The notes under the pieces are model-generated. The model had not been told where the DNA came from, did no database searches, and saw only the letters and a program-made list of their open reading frames with translations. The translations under genes were made by a program, and so were the position numbers. Positions 23,168-35,537 of a stretch of 64,000 nucleotides of DNA are shown here, one piece after another; the stretch's first letter is position 1, and each line of letters starts with the position of its first letter. Origin of the DNA: Solanum dulcamara (Eukaryota; Streptophyta; Magnoliopsida; Solanales; Solanaceae); assembly GCF_947179165.1 (NCBI RefSeq), contig NC_077246.1:69536421-69600420 (forward strand), written 5' to 3'.

Positions 23168-23762
23168 AACACTTGTGGGGTGCTAATACTTGTTCACTAT
23201 TGCATTTCACTGGGAGGACATTTCACTTGTTTTGATGAATACACAACATTTCATATTTGATGTTATCGTATTTACTTCTCTCCAAGATTGTTATCTATAG
23301 ATTCAGTTGTCTGTTACCAATGAATGTTAACATTCTAGTTAGTTTACAATCAAATATTTGAGCTTCCCAACAACCTATCTGCCATCACACACTAGACAAT
23401 CCTTGCATAAGGCTAGACAACCTAATGCAAAGATTTTTTCAAAAAATATTTTCTTTTGTATTGAACACGCCCTATTTGGTCAAGTTATTGGGAGGTCAGA
23501 AGTGCTTATTGTATTTTTCTGATTGATCTGTTTGGACATGAAAACACAATTGAAGTTGTGAGTGAGAACTTTAAAAACTCCTAAATCTGGTTTTCAAACT
23601 TAAGTTTTTGAAAGTTGAAACAATGAGTCAATTTTACAAAAGCTAGTTTGAATAAACGATATTTTGGCCAAAAACTCTTTATGGGAGATTAATCGCGACT
23701 CCTTGTGGAATTGCAATATTGTAGCAAGTCAAATTATGTCGCATCTAAGAAAGGTAGACTTA

Positions 23763-25544
23763 AGGTCGAAGAGGTTAAGGGTGCTGTTCGTAGGATGCAC
23801 TGGGGAAGAGCAACCGGACCTGACGAGATTCCTGGGGAATTTTGGATAAGTGCCAGCTTGGTAGGTTTGGAGTGGCTGACTAGGTTATTTAATGTCATCT
23901 TTAAAACGGCAACGATGTCCGAAGAATGGAGGTCGAGCGTAATGATCCCTCTATACAAAAACAAAGGGGATATCCAGAGTTGCAACAACTATAGAGGTAT
24001 CAAGTTACTAAGCCACACTATGAAAGTGTGGGAAAGAGTGGTGGAGATGAGGGTGAGGAGAGGCGTGTCTATTTCAGAGAACCAGTTCGGATTTATGCCG
24101 GGACGCTCAACTACAGAAGCCATCCATCTTATGAGGAGACTGGTGGAGCAATATAGGGAGAGGAAGAGGGACTTGCATATGGTATTCATCGACTTAGAAA
24201 AGGCCTACGATAAAGTTCCAAGAGAGATACTATGGAAATGTTTGGAGGCTAAAGATGTACTTGTGGCATACATTAGGGTGATCAAGGACATGTATGAGGG
24301 ATCCAAAACCAGGGTAAGGACAGTAGGAGGGGACTCAGAGCATTTCCCAGTTGGGATGGGGTTGCATCAAGGATCGGCTCTAAGTCCATTTTTATTTGCC
24401 TTGGTAATGGATGCATTGACGCGACAAATTCAAGGTGAGGTGTCATGGTGTATGCTTTTCGCGGATGACATAGTCCTGATTGATGAGACTCGTAGTGGAG
24501 TTAATGCTAAGCTGAAGGATTGGAGACATACCTTGGAGTCTAAAGGGTTTAAGCTGAGTATGACCAAGACAGAGTACTTAGAGTGCAAGTTTAGTGAGAC
24601 ACCTCAGGAGGTTGACGTGGAAGTTAAGCTTGGTGCCCAAGCCATTCAAAAGAGAAGTAGTTTTAAGTATCTTGGGTCTATCATGCAAGGCAGCGGGGAG
24701 ATTGACGATGATGTCACACATCGTATTGGGGCAGCGTGGATGAAATGGAGGCTCACTTTCGGAGTGCTATGCGACAAGAAGGTGCCACCACAACTTAAGG
24801 GCAAGTTCTACAAAGTGGTGGTTAGACCGGCTATGTTGTATGGGGCAGAGTGTTGGCCAGTTAAGATCTCTCATATTCAAAAGATGAAAGTTGCCGAGAT
24901 GAGAATGTTGAGATGGATGTGTGGTCACACCAGGAGCGACAGGATTAGAAATGAGGCTATTCGGGACAAGGTAGGAGTGGCCTCGGTGGAAGACAAGATG
25001 CGGGAATGCGACTGAGATGATTTGGGCATGTGAAGAGGAGAGACACAGATGACCCAGTGAGGAGGTGTGAGAGGTTGGCCATGGATGGTTACAGAAGAGG
25101 TAGGGGTAGGCCGAAGAAGTATTGGGGAGAGGTGATTAGACAGGACATGGCTCAGTTACAGCTTACCGAGGACATGACCTTAGATAGGAGGCTGTGGAAG
25201 ACCCACATTAGGGTAGAAGGCTAGTACATAGTCTCGTTATTCTTCCCTATTCATAGGCGCAGTAGCACATTACAATTCCTTGTACTCTCATTTCTGCTAT
25301 TTCTGTTACTATTTATTGCTTTCAGTACTTTTGATTACTTTATTTTATCTGTGATGCCTTCGTTATTTATTTTCCTATAGCGCTTTGAATTTCTTAACCT
25401 TATCTGACCCCCTTTTATGCCTTTTTTTTGAGCCGAGGGTCTCTCGGAAACAGCCGTCCTACCTTGGTAGGAGTAAGGTCTGCGTACACTCTACCCTCCC
25501 CAGACCCTACGTTGTGGGATTTCACTGGGTTGTTGTTGTTGTTG
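23763..25544 (+). mobile_element. RTE-clade LINE, 5'-truncated, with 17-bp target duplication
   Basis: Carries the reverse transcriptase C-terminal two-thirds: [40 protein letters not shown], the palm D in [11 protein letters not shown], and the FADD catalytic box at 24458-24469. The thumb and C-terminal [17 protein letters not shown] and [12 protein letters not shown] follow. Endonuclease and N-terminal RT are absent. A one-base frameshift near 25006 and a TGG-to-TGA stop at 25018-25020 inactivate the C-terminus. The 3' end is GAGCCGAGGGTC...CACTGGG(TTG)n. TAAGAAAGGTAGACTTA flanks it at 23746-23762 and 25545-25561. The ATG-initiated frame at 23705 starts in host DNA and runs into the element. 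Inserted between PBC1 and the PsbP-like gene. Confidence 0.93.
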
Positions 25545-25999
25545 TAAGAAAGGTAGACTTAGGAACAGATATTGTATTTGAAGTGAGCAACATTCACATG
25601 ATATACTCACTTTTACTTGTCATGTTTTACTTCTCGAGAATCAAACTATATGGACTATTATAAACATGTTAAGATATAATTTTTCCATCATATTAATATG
25701 AAAATAATTACAATTTATAGTATCTTTCATATAGCTTTTGAACATTCAATTTTAATTTTAAAATATTGAATTAATCTAATTTAATTTAATTGGAAAGATT
25801 AGTGAAACTGACTCTCGAGAAACGGAACATGACAAGTAGAAATGAATGGAGTAGCGCTTATGGATTACAATCTTCACATGGTATATAATCCAACTTCCTT
25901 TCTGAACTAAAGAAGGATGGTTCAATCTCCTCTGTGGATCATATGAAGTTAGTTCTTCCTGAGGCAGAAGAAAGCCCGAAAATCTCAATTACAAAAATG

Positions 26000-26080
26000 A
26001 ATTTTATTGTCCCATAAGTAGGGTCTGGAAAGAGTAGAATGTATGCAAACCTTACCCCTACATCGTGGAGGTCCAGAACT
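26000..26080 (-). repeat. Degenerate RTE/SINE tail fragment
   Basis: CCATAAGTAGGGTCTGGAAA, GAGTAGAATGTATGCAAACC and TTACCCCTACATCG correspond, with changes, to the reverse complement of the tail block GTAAGGTCTGCGTACACTCTACCCTCCCCAGACC found at 25470-25505. No (CAA)n end and no target duplication remain. Confidence 0.5.
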
Positions 26081-26625
26081 GATTAATGGCAAGGAAGAAC
26101 TAAGCATTAGTAAAACTGAAAAAGAAAGAGCTACAATGTTCTTTATAATGCTAAAACTGTGTATATCCATCCAGATAAGATACACATACCAATGACTTTT
26201 GAAAGCTGATTTCTGTACATGTACATACATTGTAAAGGTGCCTCTGTGTGTGCTTGTATATATCAGTTTGGTTGGCCTACGACGACAACCAGTTAACAAA
26301 GTATCCATATTGTGTTCACCAAAGACTTAGAGAACCCCTGCTTTGCCTTAGAAGACATATACTCAGTACTAGAATAAAATGGACCTTAATATAGAAAAGT
26401 AAGTATCCAGTTGAGACTCTTCTCATCATACACGCACACACAGCTACACATCAAGACAAATGTGAGGCTCGTATCAAAGATAAACAGGTTAGTACTATTA
26501 AGTAGAAGAATTACAACACAGGACCCCAAAGAAAAAAACCTGGGGCATACCTTCGGTTTTGATCCCAGCAGAAGGTATGCAGGAACGAAGCCCAATGCGA
26601 AGGGAAAAAATGAGCTCATGTTGAT

Positions 26626-29600
26626 TTAAGTTGAAGGAGCAATATCAAAGGAATGTAGAATCTGTTCCAAAGTATTTCTTTTATCCGGATTAATAGGACT
26701 TTCTAATCCATCAGAGTGAGCAATGTTTAACAGATAGAGCTTCCCAGACGCCACAAATGCAGCAGAAAGTATCCTCTTCAACCCTCCCCTCGTGCTATCA
26801 ACCTTGTACTCAAACTCGTACACTTGAAGACCTCCTTCTCCTGTTCTCTCTGATACTGAAACCACCTCAGCCTCCTTTGTACTTTCCTAAGAATAAAAAG
26901 ACAGTGTACTATGAGTTGCCAATAATCCTTTGGCATAAAAGCAAAAAATCGTCAACACTCATAGAACACGATTTATTTATTTATTTTTTAAAAAAAAAAC
27001 ATTGCAGCACTCAATCCATTTTTTTCAAATTTACTTTTCAGTGCATAGGAATAATTTTATTCTTGTTATCTTTTCCAGTGAGATCTACAGTCTTTCACAT
27101 CCGTCTATTAAGTCCAAACTTTATTAGCTCACTTGCTGATAGGATTCACCTCCTTTTTTTATGACTGTGGTGTCTGGACCAGCTTTCACGCACCTCAACT
27201 AATTCTATGGGATACCTATCACCTCACACCAGCAACAAGTGTCAGGTAACTATGTTCACTAAGGCTAGGACAGATGGAAAGAATCACCTAGTGTTATTTT
27301 TTGGCCTCCCTTACCCTTCATCTCCTTAGATTCAGCATTGGGATTACATGTTGTCTCCCCACAACTGCGATTCCCAACAGATTTACCTAAGATAGCTTTC
27401 TCTTCTATTCTGATGAAGTGAGTTAAAATACTTCGATAAGCTACTAGATACAAATAGTTTGCCGATATAAAGACATTACGAAGGAAATGGAGATAATGCA
27501 AAATATGTGAACAATAAACACTAGAATTTCAACCTCATTAATACTCTTCCTCTTGCTTCTAGCCACATACTTTGTAAGAAACTAAGAAAAGCTAGTATAG
27601 CAGTCCCTCATTAGTAAATGTAGTTTCAAAACAGAAGAAGAGTAAAAGTAAAAGGATTCTGACCTTGCGCTTTTCAGCCAGAATTAGTTTATCTGCCACA
27701 AATTGTGGAGTTCCGAATTGGCTAAGGGTTGTTATTTTCACGGGGATAACAACAACACCTACATTGTTGGATCCCTTGTTTGCATCCTGAAACAGTACAG
27801 TTGCCCCTGCTTTATCAACCTAAAGAACCCAATGACACCACAATCAGTATCCCAAAACCCTTCATCTGATACAACTTTATGGCGTCTTTGTTTCTCCTTG
27901 TCATTGTGTGCGTGTGTGTGTATCTACGTGATAGAGTAAGGATTTGCCAAACATCAGTCATGATAATAAATTTGGTCTAGGATGCTAATCAACATTGAAT
28001 TTGTACTTCAAGGGAATAGAATCCAGCATAGTTTATAGGAGTACAAGTAACAAACTGAGTCCAAGCATACTATACAACTAGTCTAGTAACCTGCTTCGCC
28101 AGGTTTCCGACAGGCCAAAAGTGCTTATTTAAGAGAATGCAGGTGTTTGGCAAGCTTTTGCTGAAGAATAAAGTGTGTCTAAGTAGTAATAGAAGTTGTT
28201 TTGGAAAAAATACTCTTTCCGTTTCAATTTGTTTGTCTACTTTCATTTTTAGTCTGTTTCCAAAACAATGTCTCATTCCTTATTTGACATTTTTTTAGTT
28301 TTAACTTTTCACATAGTATGTTTAAAACCATAAGATTAAAAGACATTTTGATACCAAATTGAAATGGAGCATTAACTTCTCCCAATAATAAGTACTCCCT
28401 CCATTTCAAAATAAATGAATTGTTGAGGCAATACACAACCATTAAGAAAAAAAGTTTACGACATAAATTGAATACCACTTTCCACTGTTGTCCTTGTAGT
28501 TATTCTTAAACTATTCTTGAAAATATAAATAATTCAAGTAAAGTCATAAATATGAACAATTAACTCTCTTCAAATTACAACAACAACAACAACAACCCAG
28601 TAAATTAACTCTCTTCAAATTATCACCTAGAAAATGTAAATGAGGGGGCAAAGATGGAAAACCTTACAAACAACTCTCTTTTAACTTTGAATAATTTACT
28701 TATTTTGAACAATAAAAAAAACCCAACAATTCACATATTTTCAAACCGCGAAAATACTATTTTTTATGACAAAATTACTCATATCAAAAATTCATATTTA
28801 CCAAATTAAAATTAGTAATGATATCCTTTCTCGTAATCTGACACTACTTAAAAGTATTTTTTTGGAATTATTGACCAAACGCAAACCAAAGAAAAAGTAC
28901 TTATCAAAATAAGTAGATTTTGCAGTTTGGCCAAACATGATATAAGCATACAAAAGGCAGAGGCATAATAACTTGCTTCAGCGGATAATTATGACATCTA
29001 ATTTTACTAATGCATAAATAGACATTTTAATTATTCAAAATTTGAATAAATAGACAAAATCCTCCTACATGCCATCCTAATTGACAATTTTGTGTCTTAA
29101 CTAACATCCTACATATATTATGCCACGTAGAATAATTATGTCTACTCATTCAATTTTATATAAATTTAAGTGTCTACTAGTGCACACTTAGAAACCAAGT
29201 TAAATAATATAATTTATATTTATGTATTATGCAAAAAGCACAATGTATTTTGTAGCTGATTTTATTACTGAAAATAGGGAAAAGCAAATTATCACTATCT
29301 TCAGCTTACTACACTAATCTCAATCGTCGATTAATTTGGAGGAAAACTAAGAGCAAAATCGGACCTTAATCCATGAAGATGGTTTGAGGAGAGTGAAACC
29401 TTGTGCTGAATCCGTATATCTTTCGAGCTCTAACACTTCATCAATGGCCATAGCGAAGCTCGAGAAAGGTATCGACAGTATTACAGTCAAAATGGATACA
29501 TTGAAAGCTCGTCTGGTTGAATAAATTGGAACCAACTCATCCATTGATTTTTTCATTTCAATTAAGGGTCGTTTTCTCCTTTTCGTACTAATGTGTACAG

Positions 29601-29667
29601 TCGGGAGGCTCTGAAAGAAGGCATTTTGCAGGGGATTTGAGGAAGCTATTGAGGTAAAGATGGACAT
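26626..29667 (-). CDS. PsbP-domain thylakoid lumen protein (PPD family, probably PPD2-like)
   Basis: Three exons on the minus strand: 29667-29365, 27819-27664, 26886-26626; 720 bp, 239 residues. Residues 1-50 are a Ser/Lys/Arg-rich chloroplast transit peptide. RR at 52-53, a hydrophobic stretch, and AMA at 72-74 form a twin-arginine-type lumen signal. The mature part is a PsbP fold (ERYTDSAQGFTLLKPSSW, NNVGVVVIPVKI, FVADKLILAEKRK, YEFEYKVDSTRGG, KLYLLNIAHSD). PPD proteins are lumenal homologues of the photosystem II subunit PsbP; most have auxiliary or unknown roles. The first donor is AAG|GTCCGA, a weak but GT donor. A 10.5-kb MULE lies 38 bp before the start codon, replacing the native promoter. 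The exact PPD paralogue is from memory of the family. Confidence 0.9.
27151..27330 (-). mobile_element. Solanaceae SINE, minus orientation, in intron 2 of the PsbP-like gene
   Basis: Starts with a T run (poly-A complement), then GTGGTGTCTGGACCAGCTTT, CACGCACCTCAACTAATTC and GGACAGATGGAAAGAATCAC. This is the reverse complement of the SINE body at 16833-17047. The promoter half is largely eroded. In the sense of the gene it is oriented forward. Confidence 0.65.
28213..28370. mobile_element. Stowaway-like MITE in intron 1 of the PsbP-like gene
   Basis: Termini CTCTTTCCGTTTCAATTTG and CAAATTGAAATGGAG are inverted; a TA lies at 28211-28212 and another near 28371. About 160 bp, nonautonomous. A second Stowaway-type end (CTCCCTCCATTTCAAAATAA) follows at 28395 without an obvious partner. 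Confidence 0.65.
28578..28602 (-). mobile_element. 25-bp micro-insertion of the RTE/Au 3' tail with 20-bp target duplication
   Basis: (CAA)6 followed by CCCAGTA sits between two exact copies of AATTAACTCTCTTCAAATTA (28558-28577 and 28603-28622). Reversed, the insert reads TACTGGG(TTG)n, the last bases of the LINE at 25544. The direct repeat is longer than typical slippage products, so this is best read as a retroposition event cut short after ~25 nucleotides of reverse transcription. Confidence 0.85.
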
Positions 29668-30199
29668 TGTGCCTTAATAAAGTGAAAGGAGATGAAGGGA
29701 AGGCTCATCTTATTCCAGAAAATTGGGTGTAGGTGACAAATATGTGTCTAATTAAAAAAAAGGTGATAAATTAATTAAGTTCAAGTTAAAATATTTTTAA
29801 TTAGGTGATTAGGTTAAATGGGGTAAAATGTAATTTTTAAAATTTATTAATCTTTTTAAAAATATAATAAAGTTCTAAACTCTTTTTTTAAATATATTCA
29901 AATTCTTGTCGGTTGGACTTTTCAACTTCTCTTCTCTAACTTTTCTCCAATTTCTTCGATCTTTTTCATCTCCGCACTCTCTCAAATCTCTCCAAAACTA
30001 TTTTCCGTTTTTAATCTCTATTTCTTTCTAATTTTTCTTCTTCTTTCATCTATGTCAATCTTGTCACCGTCATTGTCTTCTCTTATCATTGTTAGGGTTT
30101 CGATTTTTAAAGGTAAATTCTCTTCTTTTTCTCTTCATTGTTAGGGCTTTTTGTTTTTAAAGTGAAAAAATGGTTATTTAGGTTTAAATAGAAGAAGAA

Positions 30200-30870
30200 G
30201 AAGAGCATGAATTTCAAATATTTTTGTTGTTATTATTGTGATTTTACATATTTTTGTTGTTGTTGCAGCAACTTAAGAACTTGTGTGCTTAAAAAATATT
30301 ATTGTTATAGCAACTTAAGAACTTGTGTGATTAAAACACACAGTTGCTGAAGTTGTTGCAACAATTCTATGAACAACTGAAGTTTTTTGAAGCAACTGTT
30401 GAACTATTGCAGCAACTTCTAAAGCAATAATTGAAGTTTTACATAACAAATGCTGAAGTTGAGAAGCAACAACTTCAGCAGTAGCTTCAGTAACTCAACA
30501 AAAATTTCAACCATCTTTAAATTGTGAAAATGGTGATTTAGGATTAAATAGAAGAAAAAAAGCCTGAATCTCACATATTTTGTTGTTGCATGCCCTAATA
30601 AATAGTGTATTTATTGTTATTGTTGTGGATTTCACATATTTTTGTTGTTGTTTGGTGAGTTGCTTGGTTGTTGTTCTTAAAAAATACGTTGTTATTGCAG
30701 CAACTTAAGAACTTGTGTGATTAAAACACACAGTTTCTGAGGTTGCTGTAACAAGTCTATGAAAAGCTGAAGTTTTTTGCAACAACTACTGAACTATTGC
30801 AGCAACTGCTGAAGCAACAATTGTTGCTTCTCAACTTCAACAGTTGCTTCAGTAACTCAACAAAAATTTC
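30200..30870. repeat. CAGCAA/TTGCTG minisatellite, MULE left flank
   Basis: Degenerate units such as GCAGCAACTTAAGAACTTG, CAGTTGCTGAAGTTGTTGC and GCTTCAGTAACTCAACAAAA. A ~380-bp block is duplicated (30210-30545 against 30590-30910). Contains many CAATTG/CAACTGTTG self-complementary words. It lies upstream of the ULP-gene start. Confidence 0.75.
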
Positions 30871-30948
30871 AACCATCTTTAAATTGTGAAAATGGTGATT
30901 TAGGATTAAATAGAATTATTTTATGTACTTGTTTAAAGAACTATAGTA

Positions 30949-31191
30949 TCCAGTAATAATATCTACTGTTTTTTGTGTTTTGATTATACTATTGTTTGGA
31001 CCGTTTTCGTCATCTACTTATCTACTTATTTACTCTAATATTCCTGTCTGACCTTTTTCTATGCTTTTTTTGAGCCGAGGGTCTTTTGAAAACAGCCGTC
31101 CTACATTGGTAAGAGTCAGGTCTGCGTACACTCTACCCTCCCCAGACCCCGCAATGTGGGATTTCACTGGGTTGTTGTTGTTGTTGTTGTT
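30949..31191 (+). mobile_element. RTE LINE 3' tail insertion (243 bp) with 18-bp TSD
   Basis: GTTTAAAGAACTATAGTA flanks it at 30931-30948 and 31192-31209. The insert contains only the LINE 3' UTR and tail: GAGCCGAGGGTCTTTTG, GTCTGCGTACACTCTACC, CAGACCCCGCAATGTGGG, CACTGGG(TTG)n. It is a severely 5'-truncated copy of the family represented at 23763-25544 and postdates the MULE it interrupts. Confidence 0.9.
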
Positions 31192-31285
31192 GTTTAAAGA
31201 ACTATAGTAATTTGCTTCTCATGTTTATTTTGAATGATTGGTTAAATTAATTAATGATTTTTTTTATTTCATGTGGTGTAGATAA

Positions 31286-34200
31286 ATGGGTCACAAAAAA
31301 AGAAAGACAATTGATGATGCTACTGCTTCTACTAGTCCTAATAGATATACTAGAAGGAGGAGACCTATGACACAGAGGCAAAAAAAAGCAGAAGAAGCCT
31401 CCAAAAATAGCACTAATAGATTGTCCGCACTTGCTAAACAGGTTCATGCCCTTGCTGAGAGAGAGGCAACTCTAAAATCTCAAGAAAAAGAAAAATCCAT
31501 GTCATAAAAAGAAGAAACATTAAGATCAGAAAAATCTATAGAAGAAGGTGAAAGGAATGCTTCTTCTAAGAATGTAGAGGATGAAAGTGGTCAAGATGTG
31601 GAAGATGGTGAGAAGAATGAAAGAGCTAGATATGAAGAGAGAACAAAATTCCGACATGATATACATGTTCTAGAGGAGAGGAAAACACCAGATTCTGCCA
31701 AATTCTCTCTAGTCAAATCTTCAGGTGATGACACCTCACATATAAAACTTGTCTGATATTCAGATTACAAATTTGTGACCAAGATGGATGAATATCTAAA
31801 TTTATCTGGTTTTGTTACCGTTAAGTCCGATTTAGTTAAGTCTTTTAGTGATTTTAGAGAAATTTTGAAGCAACAAAAATTGAAAATTTTCTTTAGGTCT
31901 TTCATATTTGGCAGCTATCTGGATCTACCTGAGAAAATGACTCATCAGTTTCAAATGAAGTTGGTGTATCAACTTCTCCGACGCCAAATTAATTTCCAGC
32001 GATAAACAGAGGTCTGGATAAATTTTTGTGGCATGCCAGCTCATTTTAGCATGAAAGAATTTGTCATTATGATTGATTTGAAATGTCACTTGGCAAAAAT
32101 AGATGATGATGAAAAAATGTCATCTAAAGTTAGGGATAAGCGACAAGATATTATTAATTCAACGGGGAGAACCTTCAAAAAGGATGATATAATTGAGCAT
32201 CTCAAATCTGATACTATTTCAAGAGACGCAAAAAAGTTTCTGTGCTTGATTTATTTTGTGCATTATATTCTTTTTGGTAGAGATTCAAACACAAAGACTC
32301 CGACCGAAATAATTTTGCTTTCAGCAGATAGAAAGACATTTTGTGCCTATCCATGTAGTCGTCAATCCTACAAGCTCACGGTTAAATATCTATTGAAGGC
32401 GGTGAATAAAAATGTGAATACAACCAATTTTTATGGCTTTCTATGGGCCTTCATGGTAAACTTTAAATTTTTTTCAAAGTTTTTTTTATTTTTAGTCAAT
32501 TCATAATTTTAATTATTTTTATATGTCATTGTTTTATGTAGTGTTGGGCATTTGAGGCTATTCCCCACCTTCGAAAGAAATTAAAGATTACTTTGGAAGA
32601 AGTGACTTCGCCGCGGATTATTAGATGAATTTTGGCGGTTAACAATAAATCTGTTGAGGCTCGTGACTTGTTTGAACCCTCTAAAGATTCGATAAGCCTA
32701 ATTTTATCTTTATATAAATTTGGTGTTTATTTTCATCTTAATTATTTTAGTTAGTTGCTGCAGTTATTTGTAGAAGCTATTGCAGTTGTTTAGCAGTTGC
32801 TGTAAATATTTCAGCAGTTTCTAATAGGTGCATACATAGTTGTAGTAGTTTGCAGTAATTGCTGTAAATATTTCAACAATTGTTTTAATTATTGTAATAG
32901 TTGCATACACAATTGCAGTAGTTTGCAGCAATTACTGTAAATATTTTAACAGTTGTTATAACTGTTGTAATAGTCGTACACACAGTTGCAATAGTTTGCA
33001 GTAATTACTTTAAATATTTCAGCAGTTGTTATAACTATTGTAATAGTTGCAGATACAGTTGCAGTAGTTTGCAACAGTTGCTATAACTGTTGTAATAGTT
33101 TCAAATAACTACAACAGTTGATGCAACTTTATTGCTATATTTTTTCTATTTAGTTTAATTAATTATATTTTAATTTTTAAAATATATGTAAATTGTGTAT
33201 CCGTGGTTAGTGCCTACATCTAGTGAGATGGAGATGAAATTTTTCACTGAATTTGTGCCTTTGAAGTTGATCGAGGATGAAAAAATCAAAAAACTAGAGA
33301 AAGACTTAGATGATTTTGTAGCCATCAAAAGAAATACTGAAGTTGTTGAGAAGAATTTTGATCCTTCGATTGCCATTGTTACATATGATAATGTTGTTGG
33401 TAGAGGAGATAGTAATGACATGGGAGAAAGGATATTTACGCCACATGTTGATGATAATGAAAGTCGAGAAAGGGTGGTGTCGGTGTAGGAAGAGGGTCTT
33501 CCCTTTTGTTCCTAGTGCTTTTGGAGTTGGTAGAGAAGCAATTTTTTTTATTGATGAAAATGCTCGAATTCCTCCAACAACTCCTTTCACAGTAGATGAA
33601 TCGTCTACAGGTGGTATCGGTGCTTCTAAAGTGCCTCTTTGTGCTTATCAATGTGAAATTTGTGTCGAGAAGATGAATTTAATGGTTCAAAGCATTCGAT
33701 CTTTAGATGAGTCCATTAAAAATCTTATGGCCAAGAGGTTTGTTAGACCATCAAGAAAAATTTCAAGTCCCTATACACCGATTATCAATAAGAGGAGAAA
33801 GCAAATTTCGAAGGCAATAGAAAGTGTCAAAGAAAAAAGGGCTGTCATGACACCTACAATGATGCAAATAATCGAGCGAAAACATGTGAATATCTACAAG
33901 CATGCAAAGAGTGAATCATATAAAAAAATAAAAGATATCTTGAAGGCTAATAATCCTCAAAAAAAATCTTACACAATGCATGAATTTAATTTTGAGGACT
34001 TCGACATGATGACCAACATGCACAGATGGTGAAAGTACTAGGTAAGTTTTAATACTTTAATTTATTTTCCTAAAACAATTCTAGTAGATGCAGCACTTGT
34101 TGCAATGATTTTGTGTGTTGTTGTAGCAATTGCTTATTCTGTCTCAGCAATTGCTATATCTGCTGTAGCAACTTCTGTATCTCTCTCATCCTATTTCCTT

Positions 34201-34829
34201 TTATTATTACAGCATGTAGATGAAATATTGTGCCTAATACGTCAAAGGCATATTGAATATCCTCACCACTATGATGTCAAAGACATAATCTTTGATCTTG
34301 ATTTTCCTAATTACTTTAAAAGTGTATATGAGCAGTTGATCGAAGAGAGTTCTCAACCGGATACCGTCTCTTTGAAGGGACGCATTGATCAGTTTATATT
34401 TGATGAGTTCTATTTGAATTATTGCAAAGGAGGTAAACAATTTCCTGGGGGTATCTCTGGCATGATGCCAAGAGAATTTTCATTGTCTTGTACTTAGGCA
34501 AAAAATATTTTATCGCACTTGAAATTCTTATCGACGAGAAAAAAATTAATGTGTATGATTGCAATAGAGTTGTTTTTCCCGATGAGCAAATTTTGGCAAA
34601 CATTTTACTGATGACAGAATTATTTTCTAGGTTCTTGAAACAAAGCAAAATCTTTGGCAGCTTGCAGGACAAACTGTTGAACAAAGAATGGAATTTTAAG
34701 AGATTGACGAATGCCTCAAAAAATGATTCATCAGCAGCGTGCGGTTCATATGCACTTGGATATGTTGAGCACTTGATCACCAACACTCCTATGACCCTTA
34801 TGAATATCAATTTTGTTGATGCGGTATAG
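31286..34829 (+). pseudogene. MULE-carried Ulp1-type (C48) peptidase with DUF1985 domain, decayed
   Basis: The first long exon (31286-~32455) stays in one frame but has in-frame stops at 31505 (TAA), 31754 (TGA) and 32003 (TAA). It starts with a basic MGHKKRK tail, then a DUF1985-type region (LDLPEKM, QLLRR, MPAHFSMKEFVIMIDLKC). A second exon starts at ~32542 (CWAFEAIPHLRKK), with TGG-to-TGA at about 32626. Further exons cover 33195-~33480, ~33460-34032 (frameshifted) and ~34212-34829. The last contains a C48-like core with a frameshift in the G run near 34445. Asp is present in VYDCN and Cys in SAACGSY, but the position of the catalytic His before the core strand is occupied by Tyr (KKYFIAL). 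The family normally cleaves ubiquitin-like modifiers; this copy cannot encode a working enzyme. Confidence 0.85.
32745..33125. repeat. TTGCTGCAG-type minisatellite in an intron of the ULP gene
   Basis: Repeats of TTTGCAGTAATTGCTGTAAATATTTCAGCAGTTG with period ~60 bp, about five copies, falling between the exon that ends ~32740 and the exon starting ~33195. Related smaller tract at 34080-34170 in the next intron. Confidence 0.75.
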
Positions 34830-34989
34830 GTGGATAGAGGGCATCATTGAAAGGGAACTGAAGCCATAGTCTTTATGTTAATAATGTTTGTTAGTTTATA
34901 AATAATTCTTAGACAATTTATTTTTTAAGTTATTTTGTATATTTATTTTTGCAAGACAATCCATGATTCTAGGTAATACTATTAGAAAT

Positions 34990-35412
34990 ATTGTAAAAGT
35001 AAATTTGTTTGATCTGCTGTAAACTTTACTGTATGTATTACTTGTTGAAAATTGTTATTCTATTTCAGCAACTACATTACATACTGTGGATTTTTTCAGC
35101 AAGTAGGTAGTCTGCTTCAACAATTGTTTGACTTGCTGAATAAAATTTCAGCAATTAGGCAGTCTGCTTCAGCAATTGCTTCAATTGATGAATAATTTTT
35201 TTGCAAGTAGGAAGTCTGCTAGAACAACTACTTTACTTGTTGGAGATTTTTGTAACAATTAACTAATTTGCTTCAGCAATTGCTATATTTGCTAAAATTT
35301 ATTTAAACAATTAGTCTATCTAATTCAACAATTGTTGTAATAGCTAAAAAAAATTCTTAGCAAGTAGGTGGTCTAATTCAGCAGCTGCTGCAGTTGCTAA
35401 AATAATTTTTAG
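34990..35412. repeat. CAGCAA minisatellite, left arm beside the 172-bp array
   Basis: Units of ~60-65 bp built on TTTCAGCAAGTAGGTAGTCTGC-type sequence and CTTCAGCAATTG. The reverse complement of these units appears at 36290-36745, e.g. AGGCAGTCTGCTTCAGCAA on this strand here and TTGCTGAAGCAGACTGCCT there. Confidence 0.8.
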
Positions 35413-35475
35413 CAAGTTATTGAGTAATTTAATTGTTAATTAATTATATCAATTATATTAAATGATAAATATAGT

Positions 35476-35537
<62 letters not shown>

